Assembly: GCA_947359465.1 (NCBI GenBank)
Contig: OX375877.1
Location: forward strand, 67,434,698 to 67,498,697
Length of the DNA: 64,000 nucleotides
Direction: 5' to 3'
Source of the DNA: Metellina segmentata
Taxonomy: Eukaryota; Arthropoda; Arachnida; Araneae; Tetragnathidae
Every line of letters begins with the position of its first letter. Position 1 is the first letter of the stretch. The notes below the pieces were generated by a model. It did not search any database, was not told the origin of the DNA, and was given only the letters and a program-made list of their open reading frames with translations. A program made the translations under genes and the position numbers. This document shows positions 1-41,145 of this stretch, one piece after another.

Positions 1-49
1 CTGGCGATACCTAATTCATGCAGAGTTGGAAAAAAAAAATCACTCGACG

Positions 50-212
50 ATCTCCATCTCGTTGGCATGGTGTAAGTTTGAAGAGTCGGATGAGGTATGA
101 CCTCGTCATCTGACCGCGATTCAAAATTACGAGGTGTCTCCGGATCTTTCTCTTCGGGTTTGATCCTGCACAGATTGCCCTGATGCTCCAGTGTAATGCT
201 AATTAAAATATA
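50..212 (+). repeat. SINE family B, partial copy
   Basis: This segment shares cctcgtcatctgaccg, a nearby attcaaaattacgaggtgt and a following gatctttctcttcgggtttgatcc with copies near 4.7, 45.0, 47.6 and 56.6 kb. It lacks the tRNA-like head. It lies in the WASHC2 intron before the first visible exon; nothing coding is seen in 213-1162. Confidence 0.65.
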
Positions 213-1162
213 TACTGTCTCAGGGATATATTGTGTATTCACCATTGCTAGATAAGGCCTGATTGCAGTATCAAGCTCATACCACGAAAACTTTCCCAGT
301 CTCTTCAGTCACACTCACCCCAGCCCTGTTGACATATCGCATGAAAATATGTTCTTTTGTCCATCTATATAATCCCTGATATGAGGAGCTTAGAGACCAG
401 CTGCCTGTAGTAATGGGGAGTGCACCCATCATTTCAATGTGTGACACACAACTGAAAACTAAATTCTTTAATATAAATGGCTATCTTTAAAGTTTATTCA
501 ATCCTGACTTTATCTATGCAGAATTTGATAAAATCAAGAGATATATAATCTTAAAGCTATTTCACACATAAATTTTCAATGAACAAATTTGTGCCCTGTT
601 AATTGCAGTTAGTCTTTCTACTTTTTCGAAACAGGAATCAAAAAGGCATCCCCTAAGTTTTGCATATGTTTTTAATGTTACTGCAATATAATCATATTTC
701 TTGTCATTGATGTCTATTAAATTTTGCTCTGTCTATGATGCTTTGATAAAACTAGACTTGACTTCACATTATGAATGTTAAAAATTTCCTATCTGAAGGT
801 TGATTTATTCTCAATTTGATGTGTACATTTACTTAAGCAATCATCACATTCGCTTGCAATTATTCCAATTGGTTTCCTGTGTATAAAATAAAATATATTT
901 ACAGCTATGCATCTTTTAAAATAATATCCATGGTTAACCAATTACTAACTGTTCAGAATAAGTGACTTCCGTATAAGGATCATAGTGCTACTGCACATTT
1001 TTTTTGACAGTGTATTTTTATTCATAATTCTTTATATCCTGTTTGATTAGAATTTTTTTTAGATTTCTCTGTTAAGAGTTTTTGTTTAATTTATCGACAC
1101 ATTTCTTTTTCTCTTATATATATGCTTGTGTTTAAACGAATAGTTATATTCTATTCAAACAG

Positions 1163-29586
<28,424 letters not shown>

Positions 29587-29760
29587 TCGTGCCTATCTTA
29601 TACTTTGCGATTTTTAATATTTCTACCGTCATGTTATGATTTATTCATATGAATATTTTTTCAGATACAATACATGAAATCCTGCTAATTTTAAGTTTTT
29701 AGATGAGTTGTTTGTTATTAGATGTCAATAAATATAAAGGTTTTTATTCTAGTTCCTATT
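29587..29760 (+). terminator. WASHC2 3' UTR with poly(A) signal
   Basis: A canonical AATAAA lies at 29727-29732, about 140 bases after the stop, followed by a T-rich stretch, so the shortest transcript probably ends near 29750. A second AATAAA at 30592-30597 could define a longer 3' UTR. Confidence 0.6.
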
Positions 29761-32175
29761 TCGTAAATTCGTTGAATCTCGGAAATCAAAATCGCCACCA
29801 ATGCAAACAAACAGAAAAAAAATTTTAAATAGATTTTCGAAGCAATAATGTATTTAGAAAAGCTTTTGAAAAATGTATATTAATATTAATGTGTTACTCA
29901 TAAGTATTTCGTTGTAAAGTCCTCAAAATTTAATATTGGAAGTATGTATAAAGTACAAAGTACTCACATGACTAATTTATGTTCAGTCGATTTTGGAGAC
30001 CCTGAAAGTACAATTGTAATATTTCTGAACGACTTATTTCTTGGCAATTGTTTGTTTTCACTTCTTAAACTTTGTGTTTTACTAGATTGTAAGGCATCAA
30101 TATTTATATATGTGTTTTATTACTTAAATGTTTCATTTACTATTTGTTTCAAGGTTTTAATTGGATTATTTTAGCAACCTATTAATTTATATATATGCTC
30201 ATTGCATAGTTCTCTATGACATCAATATTGATTTTTTTTAATATTTAATTATTAGAAACATAAATATTTGGGTTGTTATTATTGAAGTGCCTTCATAAAA
30301 TCACAGAAGAAACAGAGAAAAATATTAGTTATTTTTCATTCAGGGAGCTTCAAAAGTATTATTGTTTTACTATGCTTCAAATATTTTGAAAAGTTCATAT
30401 AGCTAGGTTTTGTGTGAATGAATTGTGTGCATTATAAAGGATTGCAATATGCTTTGCTCCATTCCACTGCCATTCTCTGTCCATATGCATATATAAGATA
30501 CACGAAATTAGTGTGATTTGCTCTTTTGAAATTATGCTTTAATATTGCTGTTCAGCAAGCCACTATTATTGGGACCAATTATGGATCTGTAAATAAATAG
30601 AAAGGGATTTACCCATTAAATTTTGTGAAATATGTATAGAAATATGATAGAATTCATCAAATAATTGTCTGAAGAATCTATCACTGAATGTGTCTGTTCA
30701 ATAGAGTTGTGTTTGAAGAACAAATTTTTTTAAACTGTTTGCCTCTTTACACGAGTTCTTATCTACAGTGAGAAAGTGATTGCTTTGTAAATTTTGTGTA
30801 CATAAAATGTAAATTGTGTCGATTAAAAATTGTTACATTTCAAATTATGTTTTCTGTCTTGTTTTTCTATGCATTGCTCTTGAGATTGAAGTAAAATGAT
30901 TTCTGAACATGTCTTGAGAAGATATAAAATAGTAACTAACAATAGTTATAAAAAATTATTTCAATAGTTGGACAGGTAGATTTGTTTTTATGGTGCAATT
31001 ACAGATTCCACTGAGCTGTTCTGAGCAATGTTTTTCTATCAATTAAATGGATACAGGAACAAAAGGTTTCACCAATTCAAAATAGGTATGGCACCCTGTG
31101 TAGTTGCAGGAATCGAACATGTGCTGCCTACAGCTCACAGGTTTCTACTCCATTTGGCAAACCCAGAACCACAGGGTCTCCAATGGTGGGATAGGATTTT
31201 CAAAGCATTTAGTGATATTTCCAAGGTGAACTAAAAAAGTATTTACTTTACTAAATGAGTAAGAGACTTATTTTAGAGGGAGAAAAATAGAATGGGGTAG
31301 CTTCTGCCAAACTTACCGTAGAATCATTCACAAATAAAAACAAACGAAAAGCCAGAAATTTGGTTACATTAAAAATTATTCCCACTGAAGATTTCACAAC
31401 TTTTAAATTTTACTATGAAATATTTTCCTGAGAGAAATAAATTTTACTAAACTGATTGGGCTATAACTGTACAACAAGAATTTCTCATGACGGAACGTTT
31501 GTGTGGTCGAGGTCGCTATAGGAACAGACCTGGTTCATTTTGGAAAGGGGTAAATTGGGTAGTTGTCTTAATTTTGTTTTATGTTTGGCGGCAAAAAGAG
31601 GAAGCTTACCGATATTCTTCGATTTGCAAGTGAAACACAAAATAAATATTAATGTATTTACATTTCTGTACAATTCTTGGTTCGCAGATAACTGGTATTC
31701 ATCACAAAGGTTAAGCAGAAGATTATACATATAATTCTTGATTACATAGATATTTCCTAATTATATGCTATCTTTGTCTTGAAATAGTTCTCTTATCGAT
31801 TTTTGTTTTTTCGTGTCATCCTTTAAGAAAATCTTTGATGCTGTCAACGTTGTGTAATTGAGCAGATGAAATTTCACTGCCTTACAAAAGCGATGTACGA
31901 TTTCTAGACCAGCAATTTCTTTTGAAAAAAGCACGCGTATTCCTTCGTCTTCTGAATCTTCGTTTATTCTTTATTCTCTTCAACAAATAAATCTAAAAAT
32001 TCGGAGTCTCCTAATGTTTCTAATAGGATTGAAAATAATCCGTCTGCCTTAAGTTTCGAAAATTATTCGTTTTAATCAGATTAGTGAAAGCCGAATTCTT
32101 AAGCGAATGTTAACATTTGAATATATATTTTAACGGAGATTGGAATTTAGTTCGTATTATCACAATAATGGTGTA
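29761..32175. other. intergenic, no gene recognised
   Basis: This is AT-rich sequence. 31085-31200 has 'gttgcaggaatcgaac' and similar strings that look like an eroded tRNA-derived repeat, but the match is weak. Confidence 0.4.
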
Positions 32176-32365
32176 TTAACCTTTAGACTACGGCCGGTAC
32201 AGCAGTTGTACCATGATCGCGATCGCGCCAAAAATGAAATCAGACAACGGCCAGTACATGAGTTGTACCTTGAATGTTAGAATCGCGCTAAGAAAGAATA
32301 TACATTATGGCCAGTTTCAGCAGTTGTACCTAGAAAGTTATAAGAATTGCGCCAAGAAAGAATCG
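32176..32365. repeat. three tandem 57-60 bp units with palindromic GGCC..GTACAGCAGTTGTAC core
   Basis: ttaacctttagactac is followed by units starting at 32192, 32249 and 32309, each with ggcc[ag]gt....agttgtacc and then an 'atcgcgc.aa' block. The TTAA-CCTTTAG start resembles a piggyBac-type end, but no right end was found. Confidence 0.5.
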
Positions 32366-32380
32366 TCTCAGTATAGTTTA

Positions 32381-32984
32381 GGTGTTCCAAATATCACCCC
32401 TGTGCTTAATATAGCCCACTCGTGTTTGTAAGCTAGTATGCGCGACATCCATGAGTTTATGTAGTTACCTTGACGGTCTAGGGTTTTGCCACACGTAGCG
32501 CCACTGGCAAGTTTCCTATCAGTTATATCAATAACACTATTGCATCTGAAGTATTTGAGGCTGTGATCACACACACAATGTATTTTTTGTCTCCAATCAA
32601 TTCAGGGAATATCCAGGTAAGTGTTTCCAAATCATAATTTCGTTTATATGACTTGGAAGTACATTAAATACTATAAGCAGGTATGTATATATATATGCTC
32701 TTTTAGCAACTCGTCTATAATAGAGTAGCTCCTAATTTCGCCTGGTGGGTGGTAATAGGAACTGGGGTAGGCGATATTAAGAACCCACTCTTGAAAATTC
32801 TCTTGGGAAACTTTTTGAAGTTTTGCTAATTACGTTAAACTGACATAAGTAAAGAAGGTATATGATCTCTGGAAACCAAAAGAGAATAGTTCTTAGTGAT
32901 ATTCATTTAGTTTCCAGCTTGATTTCCCAACCCAGGAGGCTGAGATACAGAGAAATAATTAGGGTAGGCGATATTTGGAACACC
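32381..32984. repeat. inverted repeat ggtgttccaaatatcrcc
   Basis: 18-bp arms at 32381-32398 and 32967-32984 match in 17 of 18 positions, with a second arm pair nearby (cttaatatagcc at about 32406 versus ggcgatattaag at about 32768). No ORF lies between them. It is probably a decayed fold-back element. Confidence 0.45.
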
Positions 32985-33589
32985 TACCCTAATATCTGTA
33001 GCCGTAGTCAAAGGTTAAGCGAGTTCGTCCTAACGGAGGTTTGACTGTTCTGCGAGTTCTTTAGTTATGATGTTTTTCTAGTCCAGAATATGGTGATCTG
33101 TAGACTGATGAAGTCCTTAGCCATTCTTTTCTTACGAATGTTATATTTCTTGAGAAAAGCTCTTTGTAAAGCATAGAAAGCAGAAATGTTCCTGTTCCTC
33201 TTCTCAGAACTATGTCTTGATTTTGCGTGTTTTACTTTGTAAGTCGACGAGATCTTGCAATAAGTAAAAAACAAATTTCTTACTTGTCATCAAATGGGCG
33301 CCAATGTGATAAACTTGAGCAAAATTTTAAGCATTGCCCATAAGACATGGAATAAGATCCATTTCTACGGCAGCAAAAAGCCATATACTGAAGCTTTACG
33401 ATATTCTCACACGAAATTCGTCAAAAGGGTTAGTTACCAACTTAGAGCACTGAACTGTTGAAACGGATTTGAACCTTCTGATACCTCATCATTAGCAAAA
33501 GTGAGCAGGTCTTGATGGATGAACTATGTCCTCATAAGAAGAAAACAACACATGCTGACCTCGTTATAAAAAAAGTCGGCAAAATCTTC

Positions 33590-33646
33590 ACGAGATATCT
33601 TGTCATTAGCCAAATTGGTCTGATCTTGATAAACGAGATATCTCGT
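33590..33646. repeat. paired ACGAGATATCTCGT palindromes, copy 1
   Basis: acgagatatcttgt at 33590 and acgagatatctcgt at 33633, starts 43 bp apart, separated by 'cattagccaaattggtctgatcttgat'-like sequence. The same pair and spacing recur at 35996 and 49740. Confidence 0.6.
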
Positions 33647-34564
33647 CGTCGAATCCACTCGAAGGCTCAAGTAACAAAGTTTTGAATAGTAGGGCATTTT
33701 AAATAAGTAATATTTTCTTTCACCAATACAAGTATTCTAGGAAACATTTTCATTTCTCTAACAAAGCTTTTACGTGTTGCTTTTTGTTATGACCTTTTGA
33801 TTGCAATCAATGCGGGTTCGTTGTTGAAGTCATTGTTGTAATTGGTTCGCTTCTCGTATTCAGAAGAAGTCATTGTCGGTAATTAGTTTGCAATAGTTTT
33901 CCCACAAAAGGAAAAAACTTTTTTAAATCAAAATCTTCACTTTTCTTGCCCAGAAATCAAATTGCGTTCACAAAAAATTTATATCTATCCATACATCAAA
34001 TTCATTTTCAAATAAAGGTAAGTATCTTATCCGTCGCTTTCTACTCGATTCCAATATTTACAAAGAACCGTATCCCCTTGTTATAATGCGTATTCGGAGA
34101 AATAGCTATTTTTTGAATCCGAGGAGTTCACACTCAAACATTTATCATGCAACCTGCAGTCATCCTTGCATGACTTCCAACCAGTTTCGAACATTTTGAC
34201 AAATATAATCTTTCCTAGAATTCTTCCATCCAATAGACGGGGTTATTTGTTCATTACGTGTATTGTGGGGGAAAGCACTACTACATAACACGAAAATTTC
34301 GTGGCGGTTACAGGGCTAATAAGTTTGTTTTTTACACCCTATCAAACGCGCTTATCGCATGTGTTTTCGAGCCTTGTCATTCCTATGGGGCCTTCTTTTC
34401 TCGTAATGATCTTAGCTAGTAGGGCTGAACGTCCAATCATAGAAAAAGAGTATAAAAGAAGATTCAGTATTGGTAACCCTTTCATGTGCCCAGATCATGT
34501 GACTAAAGCTAGTAGTAATGCGACCCTTAGACTACTTTCATCTGCCGTATGAATCCGAACACTC

Positions 34565-34960
34565 ATCATCTGATTGGTCCATGCGACGGAGAAAGACGAC
34601 TATCCATTCATTGTTTCGTCATCTGATTGGTACGAGCAAATTAGCAGCAGACTGGCGATTTCACCATTTTTGTCGTTGCCCTATATATATATATATATAT
34701 TTTTTTTTTTTAAATTATGGCGGGCACTTGATTGTTAATTATAGGCCACTGCAAGGCCGGGAAGCGATGGTCATTTGTGAAGGGGCACCCAATGGGCGAT
34801 CATCACTACCCCTAACTAAGGACAGCACAATTACATCCATGACCTGACCCCGGATTCGAACCAGGAACCTTCCGATCCAGAGGCCAACACCTTGACCACT
34901 AGACCGGTTGGTCGGCCGTTACCCTATATAAATGCGCATTCACCACACCTGTCCTTTCAC
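34565..34960 (+). promoter_or_regulatory. probable promoter of the unknown gene (CCAAT boxes, TATA)
   Basis: Two direct 'catctgattggt' strings (inverted CCAAT boxes at about 34571-34577 and 34624-34630) lie upstream of TATATAAA at 34925-34932, with a C/A-rich likely start region about 25-35 bases later. An acceptor-like ttcttcaacag at 35216-35226 could end a short 5' UTR intron before the ATG at 35239. Removing the SINE at 34688-34916 would bring CCAAT and TATA to ordinary promoter spacing. Confidence 0.5.
34688..34916 (-). mobile_element. SINE family A, full copy with tRNA-like head and TSD
   Basis: Read on the minus strand it starts with a tRNA-like head: box A-like tctagtggtcaagg and box B ggttcgaatcc. 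The family A body follows and it ends in a T-rich tract (tail) at 34701-34711. It is flanked by cgttgccctatata (34674-34687) and cgttaccctatata (34917-34930), a 14-bp target duplication with one mismatch. Confidence 0.85.
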
Positions 34961-35238
34961 AAGATGTTATATTGCCAAAGGCGATACCAAAAAAGTAAAT
35001 CCAAGTAAATTTTTCATAGAGCATTCACGTGGCTACTAGTCGACATGCTGGTCACATTCTTCTTCACACTTCCGCTTCAGGTTCTATCTATTGTTATTTT
35101 TTGCCATCGAATTTTAGTTTTTTTTTTTAATCAGAAGATGACGGATTTCTGAGTGAATATGAACGCCACGCCGTTGTATCATATCGTACTTTTGTATTTT
35201 CACGATAAGTTCATTTTCTTCAACAGTCTCACTCCAAA

Positions 35239-35394
35239 ATGTCGGAAAAAGATAACTCGATTGAGAAGGTCGACTCATTGGTGGCCAGTTCACAAACAGA
35301 TATCCAACTCAGCCCTTCCCTCACGCAGTTCAAGTCGGCGGTGGAGCAGTTCGTGGAATCCCTTAACCATCGTGCCGAAGTTCTTGCAAATAAG
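35239..35394 (+). CDS. first coding exon of an unrecognised acidic helical protein
   Basis: ATG at 35239 in a favourable context (ccaaaATGt) opens 52 codons ending at a gcaaataag|gtaccc donor in phase 0. The peptide starts MSEKDNSIEKVDSLVAS and continues with an amphipathic stretch, FKSAVEQFVESLNHRAEVL. There is no signal peptide or membrane segment. Upstream are CCAAT and TATA boxes. The nearest phase-matching coding exon I can find is 54014-54526, which begins AEVIRNRDLKKS and continues the same helical character; joined they give 222 residues. The pairing spans about 18.6 kb of repeats and is an inference; exons in between could be missed. No family recognised. Confidence 0.55.
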
Positions 35395-35995
35395 GTACCC
35401 GCTCTTTGGCAACTATCTCTATATATAATTCTCTTACGTGGCATGCAAAGGGCCAACAATTATAGTTCAACAAGACGCTTGCGCTACAATTTTAGACAAC
35501 AAACTCAATGAAAAAGTGTGAGTGGCTCGAGTGCTGGGGTAAATGTACACACAAACAACATGCTGGGTATTAGATTTCCAATCAGCCCTCACATTTCGAG
35601 TCAAAATTTTCTCAAAGTTTCCATTTGAATTCTGATTCCAGAAGTACTGTATTTTTCTTTTCTGTAATACAGCAAATTTAGATTTTATAAATATTTTTTT
35701 TGGAATATCATATTTTGTAAACAATCCCTTCTGCTAGGACACATGTCTTCATTGATTGGAGCGCAGCGATCAGAGGTTCGCGTAGCAAACCAATGAGGAT
35801 TGCCCCTCTAGTATGAGATAAAACAGTACAAAATGGCAATGCTGTATTTCTCAACAGGTTATGTTACCAATGACATATTAGTTCGTTCAGGGTAGCGATC
35901 ATTAACCCCCCTCGAATGTATTCCATCGAAGTATCTCGAAGGTAGCACAACTGACCAGATCTCGACGTCATAAAAAAGTCGGCAATATCTTGATA

Positions 35996-36052
35996 ACGAG
36001 ATATCTCGTCATTAGCAAAATTGGTTAGATCTTGGTGGACGGGATATCTCGT
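35996..36052. repeat. paired ACGAGATATCTCGT palindromes, copy 2
   Basis: The perfect palindrome acgagatatctcgt is at 35996-36009, with a one-base variant acgggatatctcgt at 36039-36052, again 43 bp apart, with 'cattagcaaaattggt.agatctt' between them. Confidence 0.65.
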
Positions 36053-36641
36053 CGAAACCACTTGAAGGGTAAATGAGGACGTTCAATCCGCCTTCAATTT
36101 CGGTACTCGCATTCTTTCTCATTTATTAGCTTTAGATGTGGCAACCCGTTGGAAATGGCAATAAATTTTCACTTGGCGACAAAACGTCCCATACAATGAA
36201 TCTTTACTTGAAACATTAAAAGTGGGATTGAGTATATAAAGGGCATTCACATAGAAAAAAGGATAGGACTGAAAGGCATTCACATAGAAAATCCACGTAC
36301 CCTCACGGTCCCCATGTATACACCGGGCTCGTGCACGTTAAATCCGTGGACTTGGTCAAGATTGTACCGATAGACCTTGATTGTACCCGATATCTTAAAT
36401 CAGTGTTATTAATGGTTTAGGTTAATTTCAAATTTTGTAATTTTTCAATACTTCTTAGATCGGATGCTCCTTTTGCAATAGAAAACTCTTGATCTATCTC
36501 TAGGAAATATTTTTTAATGACAAACTACAATTAATTAATACTAGTAGACCCATACATAATATCTGCGCTAGTATCTAAATTGCTTATGGCTATTAATGAT
36601 GCAATGAGACTCACATCTAATAACATATTTAAATCAGTTTA

Positions 36642-37552
36642 TCTCTAATATTATAAAAGGAAGTGTCTGTCTGTCTGTTTGTTTCTTGAACGCAAAGTCC
36701 TGACGAATCTATGGCACTTACAGAAATAGGATTTGGCACACAGGTAGTCCAAATTTTTTGCAATTTTAGGGTCGAGGCGAATTTTAAAATTCAATCTAGA
36801 ACATTTTAAAATGAGTTTAATAGTTTTTTTTTCTCCTTTGGATCTTTTTTTTTTTCGTCCCGCTCCGGCAAGTGGAATATCCCTTATGACGTCACGTCAA
36901 TATCGTCACTAATAACGTCAGTCTTTGAAACCCTGCCAAATTTTTTCACCTTCCGCTCTCAATTAAACCGGAATGCTTAGTCTCCACTCAAACGATTCCA
37001 CATCGAACATTTAGACTGGCATTCTTGTTTTTTTTGTAAAATCGGGATCTTTAAAGATAGATTGAAAATTTCAACGGATTTGAAATCTGCGGAAAATTTT
37101 ACTCCAATTAGATATTTTTATTTTCTTTTAATAAATAATTTTTCAGTTAAATGTTTACATATTTTCACAAGAGATCGTGACGTCACGCCGATTCGATCTC
37201 TTCGCAACGTTTGATTTTGTTTTAATAAATAATTTTTAAACTAAATATTTATATTTTTTGGTTTGCGAAGCAAACCACCACACGGGCAATGTGACCTCCA
37301 CGAAAAGAACTATCACGGGAAAAGCCCATTTGGTTTGCGAATTAAACCACCACCACGGGTAATGTGACTCCCACGAAAAGAACTGTCACGGGCAACGCCC
37401 TTTTCGCTTGCTTCGCAAACCAACACCACGGGCAACTCCGTTATGGCCGTTATCCAATAGGCTACGAACTCCTGTTTGGTTTGCGAAGCAAACCAATAAT
37501 CCAACAAAAGCAACTGGCACGGGCAACGCCGGGCTTGCCACGCAGTGGCTAG
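36642..37552 (+). mobile_element. non-autonomous Helitron, copy 1
   Basis: It starts A|TCTCTAATATTATAAAAGG and ends with the hairpin GCCACGCAGTGGC running into CTAG|T. The 911-bp interior has no Rep/helicase. Near its 3' end, ggtttgcgaagcaaacc hairpins at about 37259 and 37479, with variants at 37330 and 37420, alternate with 'cacgggcaa' blocks. Confidence 0.8.
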
Positions 37553-38084
37553 TAGTTAATATAAGCATCTATCTTCTGGTAGGGTGTGTCTAGGGGTGTT
37601 GAATGAACATTCTAGAATAACTCGGTTTCAAAGCAATGCCATTGTATTCAATGGATTAATCATACATCTTTAGGCTGTTAAGCCTAACTAAAGGAGGTGT
37701 CAAGACGAACGCGTCGATGAGCGCTTAGCAGCTGGTGAGTTCGCTCTCCCTGTTTTGCCTTCGTTCCGCGTTATGTACTCCGTAGCGCTAGCATCGCTAC
37801 GAGTGTCGCCACTGAACAGGTAGCTCGGTGGATGCGGGGGGGGGGGGTCGAGTATAGGACACTCGTCCATCCGGACTGGTCGGTCCGCCGACCTTTGCTG
37901 TGAAGCGAGGATCTGAAAATTATGAAAAAAAAAAAATTGACAGGAAAAAGGAAAAAAAAAATTTACAAATTCTCCCTTGCAGGACACAAAATGTTTTCTT
38001 AAAAGTTCACTTCTCAAATTGTTCATTTAATGTTATAAAGTCTGATGAGAGTTCATCTGGAAAAGTTTGCATTTGGAGTGAGAG

Positions 38085-40991
38085 AAAGAAAAAAAAACAC
38101 AAAAAGTAACAGTCTTCTCCCAAGGTTTCATAAAATCCACACTGGTTGAAGCAACACTTGAACCTTCGTGGATTTCCACTTTTTCCACATCATACCTGTC
38201 ATTAGGTCTAACTTTCACCACTTGGTATGGTCCTAAGAACCGTGGTGGAAGCTTTCGTCCGACACCAAATTGGGTTCTCTTGATATAGCAACCTTGTCGA
38301 CTACACAATATGTTTGTATTGTTTTTCGTCGCTTGTCATATTGTTGTTTACTGTGTTGCTGGACTTTCAAAATGTTTGCCTAAGCTTTCTCACGTATTTG
38401 TTGGACATTTTGTAGTGATATGTATACATTCATTCCCGTCAAAAGTTCAAATGGGGTGTATTTGATTGTTGTTGATGTCGTACTGTTGAATGTTGAAGAC
38501 TCATTGCACTGCGGATGTGTGCTTAAACCATTTGTTTGGGTCTTCAATTGAAAGTTTCGTTAAAATTGAGATTATTGTCGCATGAAGCTTTTCCACCTGT
38601 CCATTACCCACATACACCTGTTGTTATTGGAATGTGTGTGATGTTTTCCTCTTGGCAATATTTTTGGAAATCTGCTGATGTAAAAACTGAACCTTTATCA
38701 GAAATTATTATCGATGGGTTCCCAAATGTGTCTTGCTGTTTTAATTTTTCTAACGCATCATGCGATGAAGTAGATATTTCCGGATTTATCCAAAGAAATT
38801 TTGCAAAGGCATCAACGATAGTGAATATGTATTTGTAGTTTTTATGCGTTGATATGGGAGTGGTCCTAGAAAATTAATGTGATAAGTGTCAAGTGGTACA
38901 TCTTCCTTTGGGATAGAATATAGAAACCCTTTCTGGTTTACCTGTTTTTTTAGATGATTGTATGCATTTCACACAATTGGAAATGACAGTCACAACCACT
39001 TTCCTTATGTTGGGATAAAATCATTGTTGTTCCTCCAAATTTTCAGTTTTGTTTACACCAAAATGGCCTTTCGAGTGTTCAAGCTGAACAATGTGTTTCT
39101 GCATACCTTTTTTGGACCTACTAAAAATTCTTGGTCATTGATCATTTTATACAGCATGTCATGTTTTAATGTGTAGTCTGTTTAAGCAGTTGTTTGATAC
39201 TTTGTGTAAACTCGTCTTTCGTTTGTGCATCTTTGTTTTTTTTGGGGAAGCTCATCATGTTGTATTACCTAATCAGGTTTCGACTTCGGGCATCGACGTG
39301 GCGCATTTGTTTTGCTGGCCTGTGGAGTATTTCGTAGTCAAAATCTGATAAGAAAAGGATCCATCTCGCTATTTTTGGTGAGAGATCACTTTTAGACATT
39401 GCTTTTAGAAACGCTTGACAATCCGTAATAATTTGAAAATTTTTCCTATTAGATGATGTCGGAACTTTTTAAGGGCTTCGACTATCGCTAAAACTTTTAA
39501 TTCATAACTTGATTTTTTTCCTCTTGAGGGGGGAAGGGGGGGGGGAGTTCTACGATTCATAGTGTTTTGGATGAAAGCTTTTTTTTTTATCAGAGTCCAT
39601 TTGAAAAAGTATAGCCCCAAAGCCTTTAGAACTTGCATTGCAATCCAGTTGTAATGGTGCTCCTTGTTGTTCGTAAAGTTTAAGTATGGGTTGTGATGAC
39701 AGGGCTTGCTTCAAAGCAAGAAAAGCCTGTTTCTGCTCGTGATCAAAGTGAAATGGCACATTGTCCCTTAAGAGGTCTGGCTATTGCAAAATCTTTTATG
39801 AATTTTCGAAAATATGAACTTGGCACTAAAAAAGATTGGACATGTTAAATTGTTTTGGGCTCAGGAAAATTCAGTACCGCTTTTGTTTTGACTACAGAAG
39901 GACGTATTGTACCTATTTCTAGTATGTGTCCCAGAAAAGTTATTTTTCGTTGCAGGTAATTATTTAAAGTTATTTTTCGTTGCATTAAAAAAAATTACAT
40001 TCAAGTCCGTAGTCTGAAGCAACTTTGAAAACATTTTAAAGTTTGGCAACCCCTTCAATTTTGTTTTTGGAAGGAATGATATCATCCATATAAATAATTA
40101 CTGTTCCATCTTCTAGAAGTTCCTTAAAAACAGACTGAATAAACTTTTGAAATACAGATAAAGAATTACATAATTCAAACGGAACTCTTTAAAATCATAT
40201 TGACCATTGTGCGTTACAAAACTTGTATATTTAGAACTTTCGGAGCTGACTGGAATGTGGAAATATCCATTCTTAAGATCTAAATACTATATACCAAGGC
40301 TCCCTGTAATTTGTCAAAAATGTCCTCTTTTCGGGGTTTTGGAAATATTTCCTTTGTTGTTTTAGTATTAATCTTACGATAATCTACTCGAATTGTTGTT
40401 GAATTATCCGCTGTTTTAAACAACACTATTGGCGATGAATAATCTGAATTGCTCTCTGTAATAATTCCATCGTTTAACCATTTCGCGATCTGAGTGTTAA
40501 CCTGTTTTTCAATTTCCGCTAACCGGCGTGGTCGCTGCGCAATCGGAATATCATCAGAAGTAATTATTTTCATTACCCAATTCGTATTCGGTGTATATAA
40601 TTTTATCAATCTTTCTAGCTCATTCCGTAAATTCAAATCGCGGATGTACAAAGTATCAACTTCCAAGACGAATCTTTCGATATTAAATAAAAAACAAATC
40701 ATCGCAGGAGTTGAAGGATGTGTCTAGTCTACTGTTTTGTTGTTCTTTCCGCTACGATTCCTCATTTTGCTTTTTTATAGTTTCGTTTGATATGTGATAA
40801 TTTTTTATAACTTCGTTGTCAGTTGTGCTTTTGTGGATTTTAATTCTGTGGGGTTCTATTTTTAGATCATCAGATAAATTTTTGCAAACTGCTACGGCAG
40901 TGGTTCCCAAACATAGTATGTCCATGCACTCCTTCTTGTAGCAAAAACCTGACCATGAACTCTCAAGTAAAATAACTCTACATAACTGCAT
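38085..40991 (-). pseudogene. decayed gypsy-type LTR retrotransposon (pol relic 1)
   Basis: On the minus strand, in order: an N-terminal relic (40991-40750), the start of reverse transcriptase (40702-40280, with IRVDYRKINTKTTKEIFPKP), an interrupted RT core, an RNase H start (39759-39550, with LQLDCNASSKGFGAILFQ), the integrase core (about 38900-38560, with FTIVDAFAKF and IIISDKGSVFTS, and GNGQVEKLH across a frame break), and a chromo-like C-terminal tail (38308-38033, with RKLPPRFLGPYQVVKVRPND). Many stops and frameshifts make it inactive. LTRs were not identified. Confidence 0.85.
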
Positions 40992-41145
40992 AATAGAAAA
41001 ATTACAAATTTGACTTTCATGTCTTGAATGGTATTTATTTATTGAATTATAAATTTTTGTATATTAATTGTAGTATTTATTAAAATTAGTATTTAGTGAA
41101 AGTAGTAGTATTTACTAAAATACTACTACTACTATAATATATAGT

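Noticed and set aside
34830..34916. tRNA gene call from box A and box B strings
   Set aside because: The boxes belong to the head of a SINE with a tail and target duplication; there is no complete cloverleaf. The same applies at 56508-56570.
37250..37560. CRISPR-like spacing of repeated GGTTTGCGAAGCAAACC
   Set aside because: The repeats are hairpins inside a Helitron in an animal genome; spacers are related to each other and spacing is irregular.
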